A stretch of 64,000 bases of DNA, from positions 1 to 64,000 of the forward strand of contig NZ_SNZH01000002.1 of the NCBI RefSeq assembly GCF_004363655.1, given 5' to 3'. Below are positions 27,721 through 36,386 of the stretch, piece by piece (the stretch's first letter is position 1; every line of letters begins with the position of its first letter). The notes beneath the pieces are model-generated. The model ran no database searches. It saw nothing but the letters and a program-made list of their open reading frames with translations, and was not told the DNA's origin. Both the position numbers and the translations under genes were made by a program. This stretch comes from Tahibacter aquaticus. GTDB taxonomy: Bacteria > Pseudomonadota > Gammaproteobacteria > Xanthomonadales > Rhodanobacteraceae.

Positions 27721-30231
27721 TCAGGATTGCTCAGGGACAAGCACTTCGACGGGAATGCCGATCTGCGTCTGTATCGGAGTGTAGAGGTCCACCTGCAGGT
27801 CCTGCAGCACGTCAAGCGTGACGATGAGTGCATAACGAACGGATTTCGAGTGCAGCCCGGCTCCCTTCCAATCCTTCCACCAGCCACCGACGGGGTATAC
27901 GGCGATCTGAGACTTCTCTGCCAGCTGCGCAGCCGTTCCCATCCACACATCGGAGTGAATGCTTCCACGCGATCGTAGCCTCGTGCCAAGGAACCAGCCT
28001 GCGCTGTCAGGGTCGCTCATCGACTCCACATCAGCGCCAATAGCGGCATTCAGACGGTCGATTTTGTTGATTCGCTGATTGAAGCGGTCGACCGATTCGG
28101 TAGCCCCTTTAACCGCAAAACGCAGGCCATGAGATTGGTATCGGAATCGGCTCTGCCAACCCCGTTGACCGGGGTTGGGTTCCACAAAGTATGACAAGGT
28201 CACCCGAAGAGCGACTGCCGTTTCACCCAACGACTGCAATTCCGCAGCCGGCCAGGGGAACGCATGCAAGTTGATGTGGTTGAGCTTGATGTCACCCTTC
28301 TCCAGACGATACGGCTTGATCTTCTCTTGCAATACGAGCGTGGGTCGTCGCGCAAAGGAATCCAACGAGCTGGTCCAATCGATCGCTCCGAAGCCGTACT
28401 GGCGTAAGAGATTTATCTTGTGCTGCATGAGAGGAACGATCGGCAAAGAAGCGCGCATGGTCCGCGTGTATCGCGCTCCGTGGACCACCAACGCTCGCAC
28501 AGTCTCTGGCCAATAGCCCGGATACCGCGTCGCGATCGTGGCGCACAGCCGTGACACTTCCGCGGTCGCAGCGCTGGTGTCACCCGCCTCCGTCAACAGA
28601 GCCGTGGTCATGTTGTGAGAGGTGGTGAGGAGGCGTATGGCTTCAGGGCCGACGATCACATGGACGCCGCCGTCCAGGCACCCGTTGCCGCCCTCCGCCA
28701 CCACGTCGGGTTTGTACGGCCACTGCGGGCGCCACATCAGTGATGTGGATGATGCCGGCGCCAGGGCACCCACCGGGGCAATGGCTTTGAATGACGCGTA
28801 TTTCGCGTTGTCGAACCCATCGAGGAACGTACACGCTCCGACGGTAAGCGCGTTCCACGCCTGTGCCGGATTCTCGATCGAAGTCGTGATGTTGACGTTA
28901 GGGTAGCCGGTCCATTGCGGCCAAGCGACATTCCCTGCGGACAGCACGAACAATCTCGGTGTGCTCTGCGCCTCGTTCGACTCTTTGTCTTCTTCAACAG
29001 CACCGAACGCAAGATGATCGACGGTGGCCGACCATTCCGATGGGGTTCCCGTGGTCTGGCCGATGCTGGTACTCATCATGGCGAATACTCGCCGGCGATC
29101 CGCGTGCGGTTGTTCGACCCGTTCCGCGGCGAGTTGTGTCACCCATCCATAAAGGTGTACGGGCGTCTGACCGGCATCCGGAAGAAGCTTCACAGATTCC
29201 AAGCGATGGCCCACCGCATAGGCCAACGTCGATGCCAACGGATCGACCAAGTTGCCATGAAGTATCAGACCCGCCATCTGGGTGCCATGACCCTGCTGGT
29301 CAACGTGACTCCACGTGGGATGGACTGCGTGCATGTCGACGCCGTCCAGGGCGGGGGCGATCAGCGGATGACCGTGATTTACGCCGGTGTCCAGCAACGT
29401 GACATACGAGAGATCATCGCCCTGGGAATACGTGGTGCGGGCGCGCAGATTGCCAACCCAATCGGCCTGCTCCGCCGGCGTCAGGTTCGATAGGAAGAAA
29501 TCGGCCGTCGGTGCGACGCTGCGAATTTCGGCAAGGCAATCGAGCAATTCGATCGCCTGTTCGACCGCCGCGCGCGACGCGTACGCCGCGACCACCACGC
29601 GGCCCGGAAATCGGACGAAGCCTTCCTCTACGTGGATCTCGAAGCGCTGCGCTGATCCCACAAAGTGGGCGTAGGTCGCCGCTGGGCCTTCGGGAAGCTG
29701 ACGCAGCCACAATTGAAACCACTGGTGTGTTTGCGCCGCCGGCAACGGCGCGCTGTCAGTCCAGAGCTCGACAAAGGCTGCACGACGAATGCTCTGGATG
29801 ACATTGACTAGCGCTGCATTCTTCGGATCGCCCCGCTTTGTGTCTTCTTGTAGATATTCTGCGATGCGCTTTTCCAGCGCACCGATGGCCCCATCAGGAA
29901 CGAAGAGAACGACGAGGTCCGCGTCAGTGCCCTCGGTAACATTGAGCACCTCAATACCGTCTCGACGCCATTCCAGTTGCTTGTAGTCAAGAAATCCCTT
30001 TGGGGATATTTCCAGAGCAATCGCCATGCCCTGCTGCGGCAATTGCAGGGCATCACGGTACTGCGCGAGTTCCTCGGCCTGCTGCGACATGATCGACAAC
30101 TGTTGCAGCAGTCGCTGGCCGTGGGAGATTCGGTCTCGCGCGGGAGGCGCTCCGCGGATGACCGAATGCATCGATTTGAACGCCTTCGATTCCGTGTAAC
30201 CGACGACGCTAAGATGATCGAACTCCGCCAT
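27721..30231 (-). CDS. ietS: Subtilisin-like serine protease of an IetAS-type defence pair
   Basis: 836 residues, cytoplasmic (no signal peptide). The first ~270 residues are a non-catalytic domain. The S8 triad is Asp281 (TLLDTGVNHGH), His315 (QGHGTQMAG) and Ser553 (GDTSAATAEVS), with the oxyanion Asn434 in LSAGN. The C-terminal ~200 residues form an accessory domain. It lies 29 bases downstream of an AAA ATPase on the same strand. AAA ATPase plus subtilase is the published composition of the IetAS antiphage system; this identification rests on gene order and family. How the protease is activated is unknown. The reading frame is intact. Confidence 0.8.
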   Translation of the reverse strand: MAEFDHLSVVGYTESKAFKSMHSVIRGAPPARDRISHGQRLLQQLSIMSQQAEELAQYRDALQLPQQGMAIALEISPKGFLDYKQLEWRRDGIEVLNVTEGTDADLVVLFVPDGAIGALEKRIAEYLQEDTKRGDPKNAALVNVIQSIRRAAFVELWTDSAPLPAAQTHQWFQLWLRQLPEGPAATYAHFVGSAQRFEIHVEEGFVRFPGRVVVAAYASRAAVEQAIELLDCLAEIRSVAPTADFFLSNLTPAEQADWVGNLRARTTYSQGDDLSYVTLLDTGVNHGHPLIAPALDGVDMHAVHPTWSHVDQQGHGTQMAGLILHGNLVDPLASTLAYAVGHRLESVKLLPDAGQTPVHLYGWVTQLAAERVEQPHADRRRVFAMMSTSIGQTTGTPSEWSATVDHLAFGAVEEDKESNEAQSTPRLFVLSAGNVAWPQWTGYPNVNITTSIENPAQAWNALTVGACTFLDGFDNAKYASFKAIAPVGALAPASSTSLMWRPQWPYKPDVVAEGGNGCLDGGVHVIVGPEAIRLLTTSHNMTTALLTEAGDTSAATAEVSRLCATIATRYPGYWPETVRALVVHGARYTRTMRASLPIVPLMQHKINLLRQYGFGAIDWTSSLDSFARRPTLVLQEKIKPYRLEKGDIKLNHINLHAFPWPAAELQSLGETAVALRVTLSYFVEPNPGQRGWQSRFRYQSHGLRFAVKGATESVDRFNQRINKIDRLNAAIGADVESMSDPDSAGWFLGTRLRSRGSIHSDVWMGTAAQLAEKSQIAVYPVGGWWKDWKGAGLHSKSVRYALIVTLDVLQDLQVDLYTPIQTQIGIPVEVLVPEQS

Positions 30232-30260
30232 GGCCTATACGGGCCAATTGCGGCCCATCC

Positions 30261-31253
30261 TTAGCTGGGATTGACAGGCCGTAGGCTAGCAGAACGTTCG
30301 GCCAAATGTTGCATTATGCTGCTTTGCGTAACATTGTCCCGGTGTTCCAGCACCGCGTCCTTCATGGCGTCTTGGCAGGCGCGAACAATATCAGAATGGG
30401 ACAGCCCCACTGCCGCAGACGACAGCGGGCCATAGTCCAAGAGTGGCGAGGCGAGCAAGGCCAGGCGATTTTTCAACAGGTATTCGATTTGCACTTCGTC
30501 CGGTATCCGATAGCGGACAACGTCGTCGAAGCGACGCCACAAAGCGCTGTCCAACGACTCACCGTGGTTGGTGGCGGCGATAATCAAGCTCTCCGAGGTG
30601 TCCTGCTCGATAAGCTGCAGGAACATATTCAGCGTGCGGCGCATTTCCGCCACATCGTGTTGACTACCGCGCTGCAAACCCAGCGAATCGAATTCGTCGA
30701 ATAAGTAGACCCCCCGCGTGGTTCTGATCGCGTCGAACACAAGACGAAGCTTCGATGCGCTTTCACCCATGAATTTTGTGATGAGACTGTCGAATCGCGC
30801 CACGAATAGCGGCAGGCGAAGTTCGGTGGCGATGACGCTCGCCGTAAGCGTCTTTCCTGTGCCCGGTGGACCGATGAGCAACAGTTTTCGACGCGGCGAA
30901 AGGCCATGCCCGCTCAGGCGTTCGTGCTGTCGCTGTTCGTTGAGAACCCGCTCGATTTTCGACAGCACCTCAAGGGGCAACACCATCTCAGATAGGTGAT
31001 GACGCGGATACTGCACCGTGAGCAGATCCGCCAAATCGCCCTTTGGTTGCGCCAGAGGAATAGGTCGTGCGGCTCGCTGGCTGAATTGCCGCTCCTTGGC
31101 CGCGTCGACCAATGCGCGCAGTTCGCCTGCAAGCCGGGTATGCCCACGCATCGCCTCATCGGCCGCCATCTGCAGCGCGATAGAAAAGAACTGTGCGTCC
31201 TCTTCACCGGCGTAGGCGCGCAACAAGGCTTTGAGTTGGTCTGCGCGGGCCAT
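30261..31253 (-). CDS. ietA: AAA+ ATPase of an IetAS-type defence pair
   Basis: 330 residues from the ATG at 31253 (MARADQLKALL), with AAGGAGAC eight bases upstream; the frame continues to 31340 over the operators and is not preferred. Walker A is IGPPGTGKTLTA, Walker B YLFDEFDSLG, sensor 1 region IIAATNHGES and arginine finger region DSALWRRFDDVV, all of the classic FtsH/katanin-like AAA type. The N-terminal ~90 residues are helical. It is first in a leftward operon with the subtilase gene, and likely repressed by the divergent XRE-like regulator through the operators at 31304-31338. Confidence 0.85.
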   Translation of the reverse strand: MARADQLKALLRAYAGEEDAQFFSIALQMAADEAMRGHTRLAGELRALVDAAKERQFSQRAARPIPLAQPKGDLADLLTVQYPRHHLSEMVLPLEVLSKIERVLNEQRQHERLSGHGLSPRRKLLLIGPPGTGKTLTASVIATELRLPLFVARFDSLITKFMGESASKLRLVFDAIRTTRGVYLFDEFDSLGLQRGSQHDVAEMRRTLNMFLQLIEQDTSESLIIAATNHGESLDSALWRRFDDVVRYRIPDEVQIEYLLKNRLALLASPLLDYGPLSSAAVGLSHSDIVRACQDAMKDAVLEHRDNVTQSSIMQHLAERSASLRPVNPS

Positions 31254-31303
31254 GGATGTCTCCTTGGCGAATGGTAGGGGAGTTGCGAGCACGAATCTGG
31301 TAT

Positions 31304-31338
31304 GTGCAATTATAGCACTGTTGGTGCAATAATAGCAC
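31304..31338. promoter_or_regulatory. Two tandem 15-bp operators between ietA and the XRE-like regulator
   Basis: GTGCAATTATAGCAC (31304-31318) and GTGCAATAATAGCAC (31324-31338) differ at one base; each is a GTGC-N7-GCAC palindrome. Their centres are 20 bp apart, about two helical turns, favouring cooperative binding. The second ends directly before the regulator ATG. AT-rich cores overlap any promoter here. Confidence 0.75.
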
Positions 31339-31659
31339 ATGGCTTTTGTCTTCCCAAAATCCCAACGCGAGCTGTTGATAGCCGCACGAGGCGCGTTGTC
31401 GCAAGCGAAGTTCGCTGCGCAACTGGGGGTGGATCGATCCTGTTTTTCGCGCTACGAGCGGGAGGAACTCGGTGCTCCGACGTCTGTGTTGAACTACTGC
31501 TTAGCTCATGTGGCGCGGGTCCACGCCCAGGGCGAAAGCGACTCTCCGGTGCGCCAAGCACTGGCGCACCTTCAGTGCGCGACCCGCGCCTTGGAGGACC
31601 TGGGAGAGAACGACATGCCCAGTGCGGCCACCCGCCCGACTTCCGCTCAATCCCGATAA
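31339..31659 (+). CDS. XRE-like helix-turn-helix regulator
   Basis: 106 residues. The HTH is LSQAKFAAQLGVDRSCFSRY followed by EREELGAP, like lambda-repressor/XRE domains; the C-terminal part is helical. The ATG at 31339 directly follows the second operator with no Shine-Dalgarno, so the message may be leaderless, and the protein probably autoregulates while controlling the divergent ietAS operon. The bases 31660-31817 after it contain no clear gene. Confidence 0.75.
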   Translation: MAFVFPKSQRELLIAARGALSQAKFAAQLGVDRSCFSRYEREELGAPTSVLNYCLAHVARVHAQGESDSPVRQALAHLQCATRALEDLGENDMPSAATRPTSAQSR

Positions 31660-31817
31660 CGGTCTCGGAGCGCTGCGCACCCGACGCCGACGCGCCACCA
31701 AATCTGCTCCGCCACCAGGGTCGCTCAGCTGATCAACTGCTTGAACTCCAGCTTCACTTACTCCGCGACGGTGAAGACGCTGAGCGGCGGCCAATGCATA
31801 GTGAGGATCGATCCGCT

Positions 31818-31979
31818 GTGACGACCGAACTGATCGTAGTTGGTGGTGCTTACGTCGAGATCTGCGCCTTTCCGCGCTCCAGCCTTTACCGCGGTAGTGG
31901 CGTGCGCGCCGCGAGCGTGCTCGCAGGCCTGGGCAACCGCGTCACGTTGCATATGCGCCGAAGTCAATGTTTGCGATAA
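31818..31979 (+). pseudogene. N-terminal remnant of a PfkB-family carbohydrate kinase
   Basis: From a GTG at 31818 the frame reads VTTELIVVGGAYVEICAFPR, then SLYRGSGVRAASVLAGLGNR and VTLHMRR before a stop. The pattern (VVGG.Y.E..., GSG.RAA..LA.LG..V.LH) matches the first ~50 residues of PfkB/ribokinase-type kinases, which are normally ~300 residues. The nucleotide-binding C-terminal part is missing, so this is a truncated relic. The next gap, 31980-32160, holds nothing further. Confidence 0.5.
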
Positions 31980-32160
31980 ACCAGACCAGCGTCGCAGGCC
32001 TTGAGATGTCTCGGGGGCAGGGTCCGCATTGCGCGGCGTAGCCCGATTGTCCGCCGCCCAGTATCCTTGGCACATTTAGTGCCCATGGGCTTTTTCTTCC
32101 GTAGACTCAACCGGACCGTCCTGGCGAGCACAGCGAACCATCAAGGGGGCTTTCCAGAGT

Positions 32161-34197
32161 ATGGCCGACAATCAATCCACGGATATCAACGTCGAGGCCA
32201 AACAGGACTTCTTGAAGTCGCTGACTACCAGCGTCAGCCCGATCACGGCCGTCTCCGAATTGATCTGGAACGGCTTCGATGCAGGTGCCCAGCACGTCAA
32301 AGTCGTCCTGGAGCCCAATGAACTTCAAGGGCTTCACGCCATCCGGGTTTCGGACGACGGCGATGGCATTGACTACAGCCAGCGAGATGCGCTCTTCGGG
32401 GGCTTGGGTGATTCCTGGAAAGCGAAGTCGCACCGTTACAAAGGACGCACCTTGCACGGCAAAAAGGGCAAGGGACGTTTCCGTGCCTTCTCCTTAGGTG
32501 AGAGTGTGGAGTGGCGCACGACGTACCTGGATGGCAAGTCGTTCAAGTCCTACACCATCACGGGTCGCGCCAGCCAACTGACCGGCTTCCGCGCCTCGCC
32601 TCCGACGGATGCCGAAACTGGGAGCCTCGGAACTGAGGTTGTCATTGAGAACCTTGAAGCCAGCCTCCCATCACTCACCAACAACAAAGCTTCTTTGGAG
32701 ATCACCAAGCAGTTTGCGGCGTACCTCACCGAGTCGCCTGGGCTGACGCTGTACTACGACGGCGTCAAGATTGATCCTGCATCTGTTCAGAGCCACAAGG
32801 AGGACATCCACCTTGGGGACATCGAGCTCCAGAGCGGAAAGCGCATTCCGGTGGCCGTCACCATCATTGAATGGTCCGTGCCCACAGATCGCATGTTCGA
32901 ATTGTGCGACAAAGCGGGCGTATCTCTCCACGAAGTTCCCGTTGCATCGCAGATTAAAGCACCTGGCTACAACTTCACGATTTATGTGAAGAGCGATCAC
33001 TTCCGCGATCTCGACACAACGGGCTCGCTTGTCCTACCCGAACTCAGTCAAGACGTTGCCGACATACTAGGCGCTGTCAAAGGCAAGGTTCGCGAGCACT
33101 TCCGTCGCCGCATCCTCCAACACCGGAGCGACACGATCCAGCGGTGGAAGGACGAGAAGATTTACCCCTACGAGGACAAACCGGAAGTCCACGCATCTGA
33201 GCAGATCGAACGCCAAGTCTTCGACATCCTGGCTCTCAACGTCGAGGACCATCTTCCTGCGTTCGATGAAGCTCCTTCCAAGTCAAGGAGGTTCACGTTC
33301 CGCCTGCTTGCGCAAGCGATTCGGGAGAACCCCGACTCCGTCCGCACCATCATGGAAGAAGTCCTCAACCTCAAGAGGGACGAACAGGACGACCTTGCGA
33401 CATTACTGCAGAAGACGACGCTGTCAAAGATTATTACGTCCGCCCGAATCGTGGCCGATCGATTGAACTTCGTCGAATCCCTCAACGACCTGCTGTTTAA
33501 CAAGGAAAGCAAGCGGAAGCTTTTGGAGAGGGACCATCTTCACAAAGCACTGGAAGTCGAGTCCTGGATCTTTAAGGAGGATTTCAACCTCGCCGGGTCG
33601 GAGAAGACACTGGAAGCCGCGCTGGCCATTTACCTGGACAAGCTCGGTAAACGAGAGGACGAAGAGGTAGATACCGATCCAGTGCTTCGTGAAGGCAATA
33701 GGGGTGGTCGTATCGACCTGATGCTGGCGCGATCGATCCAGCCTACTGAGGGTGTACACGAGTATCTAATCGTCGAGTTGAAGCGCCCCAGCCAGAAGAT
33801 CAACTCCGAGGTGCTCGGGCAGATCGAGAGCTACGCGTTTGCTGTTGCAGCTGACGCCCGTTTCCACCAGAAGAAGACAAAATGGACGTTCATGGTCGTT
33901 TCCAACGAGATGGACGAGTTTGCTCGCAAGAAAACAAAGCAGAAGGACCGCCCGGAGGGGATCGTATTCCAGTCGGACGATTCAAGTATCACAGTCTGGG
34001 CTAAGACTTGGTCCGAAATCCTAAACGACGCACGCGCCCGATTGAATTTCTTCAGTCAGCAACTCGACTACCAAGCGGATTCTGACAGCGAGTTGGGCTA
34101 TTTAAGGCGCGCCCACTCAAAGTACATCCCGCGCGACCTAGCAGAGCTAGCAACGGGTGCCAGTGCCAATCTGGACGACCAGGAGACGGCCGGCTAA
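32161..34197 (+). CDS. GHKL (HATPase) protein fused to a PD-(D/E)xK-like nuclease; candidate defence effector
   Basis: 678 residues. N-terminal GHKL ATPase like MutL/MORC/Hsp90: SELIWNGFDAGAQHVKV (N box), IRVSDDGDGID (G1 box), and GKKGKGRFRAFSLGE (lid/G2-like). The middle (residues ~200-460) is helical, with basic and coiled stretches. The C-terminal region carries GGRIDLMLAR (Asp near 518) and YLIVELKRPSQKI (ExK near 538-540), followed by QIESYAFAVAAD, a PD-(D/E)xK pattern similar to Shedu-type nucleases. It stands alone within a defence island. An ATP-gated nuclease acting on foreign nucleic acid is an inference; its ancestry from MORC/MutL-like GHKL proteins fits known bacterial conflict systems. 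Confidence 0.78.
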   Translation: MADNQSTDINVEAKQDFLKSLTTSVSPITAVSELIWNGFDAGAQHVKVVLEPNELQGLHAIRVSDDGDGIDYSQRDALFGGLGDSWKAKSHRYKGRTLHGKKGKGRFRAFSLGESVEWRTTYLDGKSFKSYTITGRASQLTGFRASPPTDAETGSLGTEVVIENLEASLPSLTNNKASLEITKQFAAYLTESPGLTLYYDGVKIDPASVQSHKEDIHLGDIELQSGKRIPVAVTIIEWSVPTDRMFELCDKAGVSLHEVPVASQIKAPGYNFTIYVKSDHFRDLDTTGSLVLPELSQDVADILGAVKGKVREHFRRRILQHRSDTIQRWKDEKIYPYEDKPEVHASEQIERQVFDILALNVEDHLPAFDEAPSKSRRFTFRLLAQAIRENPDSVRTIMEEVLNLKRDEQDDLATLLQKTTLSKIITSARIVADRLNFVESLNDLLFNKESKRKLLERDHLHKALEVESWIFKEDFNLAGSEKTLEAALAIYLDKLGKREDEEVDTDPVLREGNRGGRIDLMLARSIQPTEGVHEYLIVELKRPSQKINSEVLGQIESYAFAVAADARFHQKKTKWTFMVVSNEMDEFARKKTKQKDRPEGIVFQSDDSSITVWAKTWSEILNDARARLNFFSQQLDYQADSDSELGYLRRAHSKYIPRDLAELATGASANLDDQETAG

Positions 34198-34894
34198 CGA
34201 ACGTTGCCGTCGAACGGAAATGGTGTGGTGAGCATGCTACGCACCGCATTGCTCTAGGCTGCAGCAGCACGCCTAGCGCCGCAGATCCAAGTCTTACGCT
34301 AGATGCAAATGCTTCAGCCGAGCCACGCGTTATGCGCCCCTATTGCTGAGGGAAACACGTTCCCCGCTGTTCCTAGGTGCGACGATAGCAGTGGTGCGTC
34401 GGCACCGTCATTCCAGACGTCAAACTCGACAACTTCCTGCGCATCCGACGCAGCTTGGGTCTGCGCCTGTGGCGACGCCATGCGGCTTCAACAAGCATGG
34501 CCGCAAATACCTGTCAGTACTGCCGCGCATTGGCTCGCATACGGCGGACGGGCGTTGCAGAGGATGTCTACTATCTCTAGTCAACTCGGATCTGACTATA
34601 GCTGCTTCATGTGTTATGGCGTATTCTTGCAAAACGATACAACACTACGGGCTCGGCCATGGGCCGAATGCGGGCGCTGGTCACGATTGACCGGCACGTT
34701 TGCCCGCCCTGACCGCATCGCTGGTCCTGACCGGAAAGGCGGCTCCGCAGCGTGTACCGCTGTTCGTCAACCACGTACCAGCAGACTGCTTGCGGGGCAG
34801 AGCGACCGTTCCCGATCGAACGCTTCTGGGCAGTTTGTCGATGCGTGCTTTCGCGTGCCGTCGCTTACCGCTTACCACCCGGCAGAATCACCCG
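34198..34894. other. Long gap without a supported gene
   Basis: 697 bases between the GHKL-nuclease gene and the HEAGH protein. Rightward frames are open in places but have random-looking composition (many Ser, Arg and Cys) and no ribosome-binding sites. No transposase motif, tRNA or repeat recognised. Probably decayed DNA. Confidence 0.45.
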
Positions 34895-35467
34895 ATGACC
34901 TGCGCTTTACCCGTTGACCGAGAAACGACCGCCTATCACGAAGCTGGGCATGCGGTGATGGCATTTCTTTCCGGCATCTTTGTCATTGACGGCCCCATCC
35001 ATATCGATGGGACGCTGACAGAGAAAGGAAATGCCGAGACCCCGCTTCACCAGGACCCCGCGCTGCTGGCTCACAGACAGGCAGAAGGATGGGTAGTCGA
35101 TGAGTTCGAACAGCGTAAGCAGCGCGCAGTGATCGCAGCAGCCGGATACGCTGCCGAGATGCTACTCGCCGATAAAGTCGGAAGAGCTTTCGATAATGAG
35201 GCAGCCTTCAGGGGCGCTCACGGCGACGTTCTCACGGTGCGGAAAGTTTGGGGAACGGGTGCATTCATTGGTTTCGCGGAGCGCGTCGCCGCCGTGATGT
35301 TGAAGCCCGAGGTTTGGGCAATGGTCGACCGACTTGCGAAAACTTTGCTCGCACGTTCAGGCCCGCTGCCAGCGGCTGAGGTCACTGCCTCGCTCGAGGC
35401 GGACCAAGCGGCCGGGGGCGCCAAGGTTGGCCTGCATCTACCGGAATTGCGTCCGCCGCCAGAGTAG
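34895..35467 (+). CDS. Small HEAGH-motif (M41-like) metalloprotease-type protein
   Basis: 190 residues from the ATG at 34895 (MTCALPVDRETTAYHEAGHA). The zinc motif HEAGH lies at residues 15-19, embedded as in FtsH-type M41 peptidases (T.YHEAGHA), and a later helical segment RAVIAAAGYAAEMLLADKVG corresponds to the region after the FtsH active site where the third ligand resides; the third acidic ligand is not certain. No AAA domain and no membrane segment. The frame continues upstream to 34700 with poor composition. Stand-alone M41-like domains occur in mobile and defence regions; role unknown. Confidence 0.65.
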   Translation: MTCALPVDRETTAYHEAGHAVMAFLSGIFVIDGPIHIDGTLTEKGNAETPLHQDPALLAHRQAEGWVVDEFEQRKQRAVIAAAGYAAEMLLADKVGRAFDNEAAFRGAHGDVLTVRKVWGTGAFIGFAERVAAVMLKPEVWAMVDRLAKTLLARSGPLPAAEVTASLEADQAAGGAKVGLHLPELRPPPE

Positions 35468-35556
35468 CCGTGCCACCTAAAATCCAGGTCCTTCCGGGAT
35501 TTCAGTGGGCAGAGAAAGGTAGGCGATGGTAGGCCTCTGACGAGGGAGTCCTCGCA

Positions 35557-36143
35557 ATGCGCGACGTAGAGCTGTACCGGTAGATACTTGGCCTACCGGC
35601 CCCCTGGATGGTGACGGACGTAAAGCTGGATCTAGAGAGCCAGCGGGTGGAGGTGCAGGTCGATCATCCACAGGGGTGTCCATGGCCCTGTCCGCGCTGC
35701 GGGAAAGGGCTGGTTCTGCATGACCATGGGCCGGAGCGATCCTGGCGGCACCTGGATACCTGCCAGCTGCAGACGATCCTGAAGGCCCGGATGCCACGGG
35801 TTCACTGTCCGGAGCACGGTGTTCTGCAGATCACCGTGCCATGGGCTGAACCGCGCTCACGATTCACGCAATTGATGGGGCGCTGGATCATCGGCGTACT
35901 GCAGCAGTGCGCCACGGTCAGGGGTGCCTGTAGGCTTCTGCACTTGCCCTGGGATGCGGCTTTTGGAGTGATGCAGCGAGCGGTCCGGCGAGGTCATGCG
36001 CGCAAAGATCCGCTCTCGCTACGCCGGATCGGCGTCGATGAATAGGCCTTTCGTAAAGGTCATTCGTACACGACCATCGTCAGCGACATCGACCGTTCCA
36101 CGATCGAGTACATGGCCGATGGGCATCCCGGCCAGGTGGATAT
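35557..36143 (+). pseudogene. ISL3-family transposase, N-terminal half with two nonsense codons
   Basis: The frame from the ATG at 35557 reads MRDVELYR, a TAG stop (35581), then continues with VEVQVDHPQGCPWPCPRCGK, zinc-finger residues (CPRCG...HCPEHG), and HLPWDAAFGVMQRAVRRG. A second TAG (36043) interrupts GVDE-AFRKGHSYTTIVSDID, where ISL3 transposases have GVDEKAFRKGH. Similarity ends near 36143, before the rest of the catalytic domain. Dead relic, oriented rightward. Confidence 0.75.
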
Positions 36144-36251
36144 AGCTCCAGCGGTCCACAAACAAACCTCCCCACGGAAAACCGGCAGTCGCGACGACGG
36201 CAAGTCCATATTTATCAAAGCGTTAGTCGCGACACACCTCTCCGCAAGCCA

Positions 36252-36360
36252 GAAGTCTGTGCGGCCAAGGGGGCATTCCGCACAGACTTCCGCCTTGCTA
36301 TGACACCAACTCCGGCTCGCTGCCCAGTGGGAAAAACAGCAATGTATGTGCGCTCTGCAC
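36252..36360 (+). repeat. 109-bp repeat, copy A (left of the R-M cassette)
   Basis: Aligns without gaps to 45835-45943 in the same orientation; I count 86 of 109 identical positions. It begins with a perfect palindrome GAAGTCTGTGCGG-N13-CCGCACAGACTTC and continues with a less structured tail including CACCAACTCC and CTCGCTGCCCAG. It ends 26 bases before the HNH gene stop. A separate 10-bp inverted repeat GCGCTCTGCA/TGCAGAGCGC spans 36350-36399 over that stop. Confidence 0.8.
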
Positions 36361-36386
36361 CGGAAGGCTGGTGTGGGGCTGCGCAC

